This document shows positions 1 to 4,267 of a stretch of 7,712 nucleotides of DNA, piece after piece; position 1 is the first letter of the stretch; every line of letters starts with the position of its first letter. Under the pieces are notes generated by a model. That model was not told the origin of the DNA. It searched no databases and worked only from the letters and a program-made list of their open reading frames with translations. The stretch covers positions 1-7,712 of the forward strand of contig JAEWWF010000225.1 in the NCBI GenBank assembly GCA_023396465.1, written 5' to 3'. The stretch is from Pseudomonadota bacterium. Its GTDB lineage: Bacteria; Pseudomonadota; Alphaproteobacteria; Rhodospirillales; Rhodospirillaceae. Made by a program: the position numbers and the translations under genes.

Positions 1-560
1 ACGTAGTCGTATTCCGGCCAGTGGCTCATCTCGTCGGCGGCCTTGGCCATGCGCTTGCGCACCACCTCTTCCGGGTCCTGGGCGCGGCCGCGCAGGCGGC
101 GTTCCAGTTCGTCCACCGACGGCGGCAGGATGAACACGCTGACCAGATCGTCGCGGGCATTGGCGGCCAGTTGCTGGGTGCCCTGCCAGTCGATGTCGAA
201 CAGCACGTCATGGCCGGCGGCGAGACTGTCCATCACCGGGCCGCGCGGAGTGCCGTAGTAGTTGTCGAACACCCGCGCGTGCTCCAGCAGTTCATTGCGC
301 TCGACCATGCGCTTGTAGGTCTCGACACCGATGAAGTGGTAGTCGCGGCCGTCTTCCTCCCCCGGTCGGGCCGGGCGGGTGGTCACCGAGACCGACATGG
401 CAATGTTGCCGTCACGCTCCCGCAGGGCGCGGGAGATGGTGGTCTTGCCAGCGCCGGAGGGCGACGACAGCACCAGCATCAGGCCGCGGCGGTGGATGGC
501 GGCAAGGCCCCCGCCGGCAGCGGCTGTGCCAGCGGCGGTATCGGTCGGTGCGGCGGTCAT
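1..560 (-). CDS. gmk: Guanylate kinase (3' end outside the window)
   Basis: Guanylate kinase phosphorylates GMP to GDP with ATP in the cytoplasm, a step of purine nucleotide synthesis and recycling. The 186 codons present lack the stop; family members are about 205-215 residues, so some 20-30 residues are missing. Visible motifs: Walker A SPSGAGKTT at residues 33-41; the GMP-binding block TTRPARPGEEDGRDYHF at about 60-76; ELLEHARVFDNYYGTPR at about 90-106; and DIDWQG further on. The ATG at 560 is chosen because AGGGGGA lies nine bases upstream. It gives a roughly 27-residue Ala/Gly-rich leader before the core; an internal ATG at 480 (residue 28) would start directly at the P-loop strand but is less well placed. 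It lies 58 bp downstream of yicC on the same strand, so the two are probably cotranscribed, an arrangement common in proteobacteria. Identity is secure; the exact start is less so. Confidence 0.96.
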   Translation of the reverse strand, partial: MTAAPTDTAAGTAAAGGGLAAIHRRGLMLVLSSPSGAGKTTISRALRERDGNIAMSVSVTTRPARPGEEDGRDYHFIGVETYKRMVERNELLEHARVFDNYYGTPRGPVMDSLAAGHDVLFDIDWQGTQQLAANARDDLVSVFILPPSVDELERRLRGRAQDPEEVVRKRMAKAADEMSHWPEYDY

Positions 561-618
561 GCGGACGGTTCCCCCTGGCTTGCGGACGGCGGCGGCAGCG
601 TTGGCGCTGACCCCGCGC

Positions 619-1533
619 CTATTCGATGTTCTGCACCTGCTCGCGGAACTGGTCGATCACCGCCTTCAGTTCCAGGCCGATGCGGGTGAGCGCCACATCC
701 TGCGCCTTGGAGCACAGGGTATTGGCCTCGCGGTTCAATTCCTGGCACAGGAAGTCGAGCCGGCGGCCAACCGGCCCGGCGTCCTCCGCCAGCATCTCGC
801 GCGCCTGGTCGATGTGGGCGGTCAGGCGGTCCAGTTCCTCGCGCACGTCGGCCCTCACCGCCAGCAGCGCCAGTTCGGTCGCCAGGCGGTCCTCGTTGAT
901 CTGGGTCTGCACCTCCAGCAGCGCCGCCACCTGATCGCGCAGGCGGGTCTTCACCGCCTCCGGCCGCAGCGAGGCGGTTTCGCCGGCGCGGCGGGTGAGG
1001 TCGGCGATGGTGTCGAGGTGGCCGGTCAGCACCGCCTCCATGCGCGCGCCTTCGGCCGCCCGCGCCGTCGCCAGCCGCGCCAGCGCCTGGTCGAGGATGG
1101 CGATGAGGGCGGCATCGCGGGTGTCGCGCGCCGTTTCGTCAGGCTCGGATTCGACCACCGGCTCCAGCACGCCGCGCAGGGCGAGCAAGCCGTCCAGGCG
1201 CGGCGGCGCGATGCCGGCGTCGGCGCCCAGGTGCTGCTGCCAGTGGCGGGCGACGGCCATCACCTGATCGAGCAGCCCTTCATTGATGCGGTAGGCCGGC
1301 TGTTCCTCGGGCCGGTTGACCGACAGGGAGACGGAGACGTTGCCACGCTTGAAGCGCTTGCCCACCGCCTCGCGCACCGCGATCTCCAGCCCGTCGTAGC
1401 CGGGTGGGATGCGCCAACGCACTTCCAATCCCTTACCGTTGACGCTGCGCACCTCCCACATGCAGGTGGTGCCGGGACGCGACGGATCGTCCCCCTCGGC
1501 GCGGGCAAAGCCGGTCATGCTGGCGATGGGCAC
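619..1533 (-). CDS. yicC: YicC/YloC family endoribonuclease
   Basis: Members of this family (E. coli YicC, B. subtilis YloC) are cytoplasmic endoribonucleases involved in RNA turnover. The protein shows the family N-terminus SMTGFARAEG, followed by the WEVRSVNGKGLEVRWR block, the central NEDRLATELALLAVRADVRE stretch, and the C-terminal signature GRRLDFLCQELNREANTL ending in FREQVQNIE, nearly the same as the E. coli C-terminus. I place the start at a GTG (1533), giving 304 residues that begin MPIASMTGFARAEG. AAGGA lies nine bases upstream, and family members usually carry three or four residues before SMTGFA. The internal ATG at 1518 would give 299 residues and sits too far from that ribosome binding site. 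The same frame stays open for almost 1 kb further upstream, but that part is antisense to mntA and hepT and is not coding. gmk follows in the probable operon. Confidence 0.94.
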   Translation of the reverse strand: MPIASMTGFARAEGDDPSRPGTTCMWEVRSVNGKGLEVRWRIPPGYDGLEIAVREAVGKRFKRGNVSVSLSVNRPEEQPAYRINEGLLDQVMAVARHWQQHLGADAGIAPPRLDGLLALRGVLEPVVESEPDETARDTRDAALIAILDQALARLATARAAEGARMEAVLTGHLDTIADLTRRAGETASLRPEAVKTRLRDQVAALLEVQTQINEDRLATELALLAVRADVREELDRLTAHIDQAREMLAEDAGPVGRRLDFLCQELNREANTLCSKAQDVALTRIGLELKAVIDQFREQVQNIE

Positions 1534-1542
1534 GGGCTGCGG

Positions 1543-1547
1543 TCCTT
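1543..1547 (-). promoter_or_regulatory. Ribosome binding site that favours the GTG start of yicC
   Basis: The minus strand reads GGAAGGA followed by nine bases and then GTG at 1533. Spacing to the downstream ATG at 1518 would be about 24 bases, which is too long. This supports the GTG start. Confidence 0.6.
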
Positions 1548-1576
1548 CCAACGGCAAACGCGAAACGGTGCCGAGG

Positions 1577-1605
1577 GTTATAGCCCCCCACCGACGACGC
1601 AACAA
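1577..1605 (-). promoter_or_regulatory. Candidate sigma-70 type promoter of yicC-gmk
   Basis: On the minus strand, TTGTTG (1605-1600) is separated by exactly 17 bases from TATAAC (1582-1577), a five-of-six match to the -10 consensus. Transcription would start near 1570, leaving a leader of about 35-40 bases before the GTG of yicC. The -10 lies in the near-palindrome GGGTTATAGCCC (1575-1586), which could be an operator in this divergent region. No comparably good promoter was found for the plus-strand mntA direction. Confidence 0.45.
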
Positions 1606-1653
1606 GCCGCCACCGCCCCTTGCGCACCGCCACCGGGTCGCTAGGATGGCGAC

Positions 1654-2109
1654 ATGACCCGAGGTTTCCGCCCCAAACGCCGCCGTCGTCCGCGCCCCCC
1701 TCCCACGGTGATGCCCGATGGCACCGAGATGACCGAACTGACGGTTACGGTGCCGCGCGACCGCATCGGCGCGCTCAAGCGCTACGCCCAACGCCTGCGC
1801 AAGTCCAATCCGGCCCAACGCGAGGAGGTGCTGTGGCGGCTGCGTCGCTCCACCCATGAATTGGAACGGTTCGGCATCGCTTCGCTGTCGCTGTTCGGCT
1901 CCACCGTCCGCAACGCCGCCCGCCGCGAAAGCGACGTCGACCTGCTGGTGGAGTTCGAGGACGGCCGCCCCGATGGCATGCTGGAATTCGTCGAGTTGAA
2001 GCACGTTCTGGAGAGCATCGTCGGCCGTCCGGTCGATCTCGTCACCCCCGCCAACCTGAAGCCGCGCATCAAGGGCCGCATCCTGGCCGAAGCCGTGCGG
2101 ATCCTGTAA
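1654..2109 (+). CDS. mntA: MntA-like nucleotidyltransferase antitoxin with N-terminal extension
   Basis: This is a minimal nucleotidyltransferase of the MntA antitoxin type, which neutralises its partner HepT by transferring AMP to a tyrosine beside the toxin's active site. The 151-residue protein has the canonical GS-X10-DXD motif (G82, S83, D94, D96) in LSLFGSTVRNAARRESDVDLL, a third acidic residue D128 in GRPVDLVTP, and the typical end LKPRIKGRILAEAV. The catalytic domain starts only near residue 55. Before it lie a very basic, proline-rich stretch (residues 1-20) and a segment beginning MTELTVTVPRDRIGALKRYA (26-45), which looks like a strand-helix module as in ribbon-helix-helix proteins; that reading is speculative. 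The ATG at 1654 is chosen because AGGA lies seven bases upstream. Less biased codon use in the first 20 codons leaves 1711 or 1729 possible as starts. hepT follows after 12 bp. Confidence 0.87.
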   Translation: MTRGFRPKRRRRPRPPPTVMPDGTEMTELTVTVPRDRIGALKRYAQRLRKSNPAQREEVLWRLRRSTHELERFGIASLSLFGSTVRNAARRESDVDLLVEFEDGRPDGMLEFVELKHVLESIVGRPVDLVTPANLKPRIKGRILAEAVRIL

Positions 2110-2121
2110 CCGGAGAGCGTC

Positions 2122-2499
2122 TTGGCCTACAAGGACTGGCGCGTGCGCATCGACGACATGCTGGAAGCCATCAGCCGCTGCGCCGCTTATACCTCCGACA
2201 TGGACGAGGCGGCTTTCGCCGCCGACCAGCGCACCATCGACGCCGTCGCCCGCAACCTGGAAATCATCGGCGAGGCCGCCGCCCGCATGCCGGAACCGGT
2301 GCAGGAGCGCCATCCCCTGGTGCCGTGGTCCAACCTGGCGGAAATGCGCCATGTGCTCATTCACGAGTACCACTCGGTCGACCCGGTGATCCTGTGGCGC
2401 ACGGTCCGGAACGATCTGCCGCCCCTGGAGGCCATGCTGGGGGCCGTGCTGGAGGACACAGACGCCCTCCCTGCCACCCCCTGGGAACCACCGGCATGA
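2122..2499 (+). CDS. hepT: HepT-like HEPN RNase toxin (DUF86 family)
   Basis: HepT toxins are HEPN-fold ribonucleases that inhibit growth by cleaving RNA and are held inactive by the MntA partner. The 125-residue protein has the family pattern: YKDWRVRIDDMLEAI at the N-terminus, RNLEIIGEAAARMP (44-57), VPWSNLAEMRH and the active-site motif RX4HXY as R76-HVLI-H81-E-Y83, then DPVILWRTVRNDLPPLE (87-103). R76 and H81 are the expected catalytic residues; Y83 is the expected AMP-acceptor tyrosine, so the toxin appears intact. It starts with TTG; GGAG lies six bases upstream, and no in-frame ATG precedes the conserved N-terminus. It sits 12 bp after mntA and overlaps the following dehydrogenase by 4 bp, indicating one transcript. 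A weak TTG start may keep toxin below antitoxin levels; that is inference. Confidence 0.9.
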   Translation: MAYKDWRVRIDDMLEAISRCAAYTSDMDEAAFAADQRTIDAVARNLEIIGEAAARMPEPVQERHPLVPWSNLAEMRHVLIHEYHSVDPVILWRTVRNDLPPLEAMLGAVLEDTDALPATPWEPPA

Positions 2500-3284
2500 G
2501 GCCCTCCCCACCGGCGCCGCACTGCATCGTCATCACCGGCGCCTCATCCGGCATCGGCCGGGCGTTGGCGGAGGTCTACGCCGCCCCCGGCGTGCTGCTG
2601 GCGCTCACCGGCCGCGATGCCGCCCGCCTGGGGGAGGTGGCCGCCGCCTGCCGCGCGGAAAGGGCGGAGGTTGAAACGGCGGTGATCGACGTCGCCGACG
2701 CCACCGCCATGGCGGCGTGGCTGACCGCCCTCGACGACCGCCGGCCGGTGGACCTGATCATCGCCAATGCCGGCATCTCGGCCGGCACCGCCGGCGGCGG
2801 CGGCGAAAGCGCCGAACAGACACGCCGCGTCATGGCCGTCAACGTGGATGGCGTGATGAACACCGTGCTGCCGCTGCTGACGCGCCTGCGTGCCCGCCGT
2901 CAGGGGCAGATTGCCCTAGTCAGCAGCATGGCCGCCTTCCGCGGCTTCCCCGGCGCCCCGGCCTATTGCGCCAGCAAGGCGGCGGTGAAGGTGTGGGGGG
3001 AGGCGTTGCGCGGCTGGCTGGCGCCGGAGGGGGTGCGGGTGTCGGTCATCTGCCCCGGTTTCGTCGCCAGCCGCATCACGGCGCAGAACGACTTTCCCAT
3101 GCCGTTCTTCATGGACGCGCCGCGCGCCGCCGCCATCATCCGCCGCGGCCTTGCCCGCAACCGCGGCCGCATCGCCTTCCCGCTGCCCATGTACGTGGCC
3201 AGTTGGCTGACCGGCGCCCTGCCCGACCGGCTGATCGACCTGATCGCCCGCCGGCTGCCGAAGAAGGGCGGCAGCGACCGCTGA
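2496..3284 (+). CDS. Classical short-chain dehydrogenase/reductase (SDR), substrate unknown
   Basis: The 262-residue protein is an NAD(P)-dependent oxidoreductase of the classical SDR superfamily. It shows the cofactor glycine motif TGASSGIG (14-21), NAG (91-93), and the catalytic set N116, S144, Y157 and K161 in SSMAAF and YCASK, followed by PGFVASRIT (187-195). R40 (TGRD) after the second strand hints at NADP(H) preference. The C-terminal part is rich in hydrophobic and basic residues (MYVASWLTGALPDRLIDLIARRLPKK, 230-255), suggesting peripheral membrane contact, as in SDRs acting on lipid-like substrates; substrate cannot be deduced. The ATG at 2496 overlaps the hepT stop (ATGA) and precedes the Rossmann motif at the usual distance. 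Frame remains open further upstream but runs through hepT. Position suggests cotranscription with the toxin-antitoxin pair, though a functional link is unproven. Confidence 0.92.
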   Translation: MRPSPPAPHCIVITGASSGIGRALAEVYAAPGVLLALTGRDAARLGEVAAACRAERAEVETAVIDVADATAMAAWLTALDDRRPVDLIIANAGISAGTAGGGGESAEQTRRVMAVNVDGVMNTVLPLLTRLRARRQGQIALVSSMAAFRGFPGAPAYCASKAAVKVWGEALRGWLAPEGVRVSVICPGFVASRITAQNDFPMPFFMDAPRAAAIIRRGLARNRGRIAFPLPMYVASWLTGALPDRLIDLIARRLPKKGGSDR

Positions 3285-3296
3285 GCGGCCCGCTGC
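3271..3296 (+). terminator. Possible terminator hairpin at the end of the SDR gene
   Basis: GCAGCG (3271-3276) can pair with CGCTGC (3291-3296), enclosing a smaller CCGC-TGA-GCGG hairpin that contains the stop codon. A pyrimidine-rich stretch with three CCTTTCC copies follows (3302, 3314, 3324), but there is no T run, so an intrinsic terminator is only tentative. Confidence 0.3.
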
Positions 3297-3337
3297 TCCA
3301 CCCTTTCCCACGGCCTTTCCGCCCCTTTCCCCCTGAT

Positions 3338-3346
3338 TTATCCACA
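3338..3346 (+). promoter_or_regulatory. DnaA box 1
   Basis: TTATCCACA is an exact match to the strong DnaA box consensus TTATNCACA. It lies 25 bp before the distal MraZ-type repeats and exactly 180 bp from the second box, in the same orientation. Binding of DnaA-ATP here could tie dcw transcription to replication, or the box could titrate DnaA. Confidence 0.6.
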
Positions 3347-3347
3347 G

Positions 3348-3369
3348 CCCGCCTCCGACGGGGGCCGGG
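3348..3369 (+). other. GC-rich hairpin between DnaA box 1 and the distal MraZ repeats
   Basis: GCCTCC (3351-3356) pairs with GGGGGC (3360-3365) around a GAC loop, and CCC (3348-3350) can pair with GGG (3367-3369) past a one-base bulge. It might be a backup terminator stem for the upstream genes, but no T run follows directly. Confidence 0.3.
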
Positions 3370-3370
3370 G

Positions 3371-3408
3371 TGGGATTTCATGGGAAACGGCCATGGGATT
3401 TCATGGGC
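3371..3408 (+). promoter_or_regulatory. Distal MraZ operator: four TGGGN repeats
   Basis: TGGGA repeats start at 3371, 3381 and 3394, and TGGGC at 3404. Within each pair the spacer is exactly TTTCA (five bases, one helical turn between starts); the two pairs are eight bases apart. Together they form an exact 14-bp direct repeat TGGGATTTCATGGG at 23-bp spacing. E. coli MraZ is known to bind TGGGN repeats with five-base spacers at its own promoter, so this is a probable MraZ operator. Its distance of nearly 400 bp from mraZ is unusual. Confidence 0.65.
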
Positions 3409-3416
3409 CTTCCCCT

Positions 3417-3598
3417 GAATCCAGCTGTTTCCGCCGTGTTCGTGGAGTCGATGCAGATCTGTCGGCGCCGCTCCCCCAACTTTGCATGGGTCGCCGAGCC
3501 GGGCGTCATCCGCAGACTTATCCACAGGAACATCCATTGAACGGAATAAATCACGTTCCCGAGTCGAAGCACAGAAAGCCTAAGCATTGACGCGAGTC
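3417..3598. promoter_or_regulatory. Cluster of four GANTC (CcrM-type) methylation sites
   Basis: GAATC at 3417-3421 and GAGTC at 3445-3449, 3561-3565 and 3594-3598. GANTC is the target of the cell-cycle methyltransferase CcrM in many alphaproteobacteria, where promoter methylation state times division genes. Four sites in 182 bp is above the chance expectation of roughly one per 250-300 bp at this base composition. The last two lie near candidate mraZ promoter sequences. Confidence 0.4.
3518..3526 (+). promoter_or_regulatory. DnaA box 2
   Basis: A second exact TTATCCACA, in the same orientation as the first and 180 bp downstream. A reverse-strand near-match (TTTTCCACA, one mismatch) lies at 3606-3614 in the AT-richer segment that follows. 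Confidence 0.6.
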
Positions 3599-3646
3599 GC
3601 TCCATTGTGGAAAACTACTTCAAATTTGAGCAATCTTCCTCGGAAC

Positions 3647-3664
3647 CTCCTCCGTTTGGAGGGG
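3647..3664 (+). other. Hairpin upstream of the mraZ promoter candidate
   Basis: CCTCC (3649-3653) pairs with GGAGG (3658-3662) around a GTTT loop, extendable to seven pairs with one wobble. It would only matter in RNA if a promoter further upstream is used. GGAGG is too close to the following GTG (3664) to serve it. Confidence 0.25.
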
Positions 3665-3684
3665 TGAATACCTGCCGTCTCGCG

Positions 3685-3715
3685 TTGACACCCATGATCT
3701 CCCATGCCATACCAT
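3685..3715 (+). promoter_or_regulatory. Candidate mraZ operon promoter
   Basis: A perfect -35 hexamer TTGACA (3685-3690) is followed by weak -10 candidates: CATACC at 17-base spacing (3708-3713) or TACCAT at 19-base spacing (3710-3715, four of six matches). A transcript would start near 3722 and leave a leader of about 70 bases before mraZ. The poor -10 suggests an activator or that the -35 match alone misleads. The spacer is occupied by a MraZ-type repeat pair. Confidence 0.45.
3690..3704 (-). promoter_or_regulatory. Proximal MraZ operator inside the promoter spacer
   Basis: Read on the minus strand the sequence is TGGGA-GATCA-TGGGT, exactly two TGGGN repeats with a five-base spacer, the known MraZ site geometry. 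It begins at the last base of the TTGACA hexamer and fills the -35/-10 spacer, so bound MraZ would block RNA polymerase. This fits autorepression. The orientation is opposite to the distal array. Confidence 0.6.
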
Positions 3716-3790
3716 GACTGACCGGTTCGCACGGTCGTCGGGGCAGTGCGTACTGGAGCCGGGGCATCCAATGGGGAAGCGAGGGCAGCC

Positions 3791-4267
3791 ATGCTCGCCC
3801 TGTTCACGGGCACCCACATCAACAAGGTCGACAAGAAGGGCCGCGTCAGCGTGCCGGCCCCCTTCCGTGCGACCTTGTCCGGACAGGGGTTCGCGGGCGC
3901 CGTGGTGTTCCCCAGCTTCACCGCCGACTGCATCGAAGGCTGCGGCGCCAGTTTTCTTGAAGAATTGGCGGCCGGCATGGATGTATCGGCCGCCGTCTTC
4001 TCTGAAGAAGAAGACGACCTCGCCACGCTCATCTTTGCCCAGGCGCGTCAACTCGCCTTTGACCCGGAAGGCCGCATCATCCTGCCCGATGACTTCATGG
4101 CCCACGCGGGCATCGGCGACTCGGCCGCCTTCGTCGGCAAGGGCCGCAAGTTCCAGATCTGGGAACCCGAACGCCTGAAGGCCCACACCGCCGACCTGAT
4201 GCGCAAGGCCCGCGACAAGCGGCCGACCATCGCGCTTGGCCGCGCCCGGACCGGAGGCGAGGCATGA
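3791..4267 (+). CDS. mraZ: Transcriptional regulator MraZ
   Basis: MraZ is the conserved first gene of most dcw clusters. It is a ring-forming DNA-binding protein that binds TGGGN-type repeats and represses its own operon in E. coli. The 158-residue protein has the two tandem SpoVT-AbrB-like halves, each with the DXXGRXXXP signature: D14-KKGRVSVP22 and D91-PEGRIILP99. The region between them contains an acidic run (SEEEDDLATL, 71-80). FQIWEPERL (121-129) is typical of the C-terminal half. The ATG at 3791 is chosen because GAGGG lies five bases upstream and the first residues (MLALFTGTHINKVDKKGR) match family starts; a GTG at 3746 in frame would add 15 unlikely residues. The stop overlaps the rsmH start (ATGA). 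Two sets of MraZ-type repeats lie upstream. Confidence 0.97.
   Translation: MLALFTGTHINKVDKKGRVSVPAPFRATLSGQGFAGAVVFPSFTADCIEGCGASFLEELAAGMDVSAAVFSEEEDDLATLIFAQARQLAFDPEGRIILPDDFMAHAGIGDSAAFVGKGRKFQIWEPERLKAHTADLMRKARDKRPTIALGRARTGGEA

Larger units (their letters stand above)
3285..3790. other. 506-bp regulatory intergenic region upstream of mraZ
   Basis: No convincing gene lies here. The stretch is less GC-rich than its neighbours, most clearly between 3535 and 3640. It holds two exact DnaA boxes, four GANTC sites, a four-repeat and a two-repeat MraZ-type operator, a perfect -35 hexamer, a ten-base palindrome TCAAATTTGA (3620-3629), and hairpins at 3348-3369 and 3647-3664. I looked for an RNase P RNA signature, since rnpB can lie near mraZ in alphaproteobacteria, and saw none. 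The small open frame at 3393-3590 lacks a ribosome binding site and family features. Confidence 0.7.

Noticed and set aside
1519..2511. Upstream half of a 630-codon minus-strand open frame joined to yicC
   Set aside because: It is antisense to mntA and hepT, which have clear catalytic motifs, and its translation is a low-complexity Gly/Ala/Val/Asp-rich sequence typical of a GC-rich shadow frame.
3539..3558. GAACG-N10-CGTTC inverted repeat as a LexA box
   Set aside because: Alphaproteobacterial LexA sites are direct GTTC-N7-GTTC repeats; this is an inverted repeat with a different spacing and is short enough to arise by chance.
3393..3590. 65-codon plus-strand open frame in the intergenic region
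   Set aside because: No ribosome binding site, atypical codon use and no recognisable features; it also runs through the MraZ repeats, DnaA box 2 and three of the GANTC sites.
3285..3640. Chromosomal replication origin
   Set aside because: Two exact DnaA boxes and an AT-richer stretch are too few; no cluster of boxes, AT-rich repeat unit or origin-linked gene such as dnaA or hemE is visible here. Kept as a regulatory finding instead.
3664..3718. 17-codon leader peptide starting at GTG behind GGAGG
   Set aside because: The GGAGG is only one or two bases from the GTG, too near for initiation, and the frame would lie mostly upstream of the likely transcription start.
3285..3790. RNase P RNA gene (rnpB), which can be found next to mraZ in alphaproteobacteria
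   Set aside because: The conserved GAAAGTCCGGGC-type core is absent on both strands.
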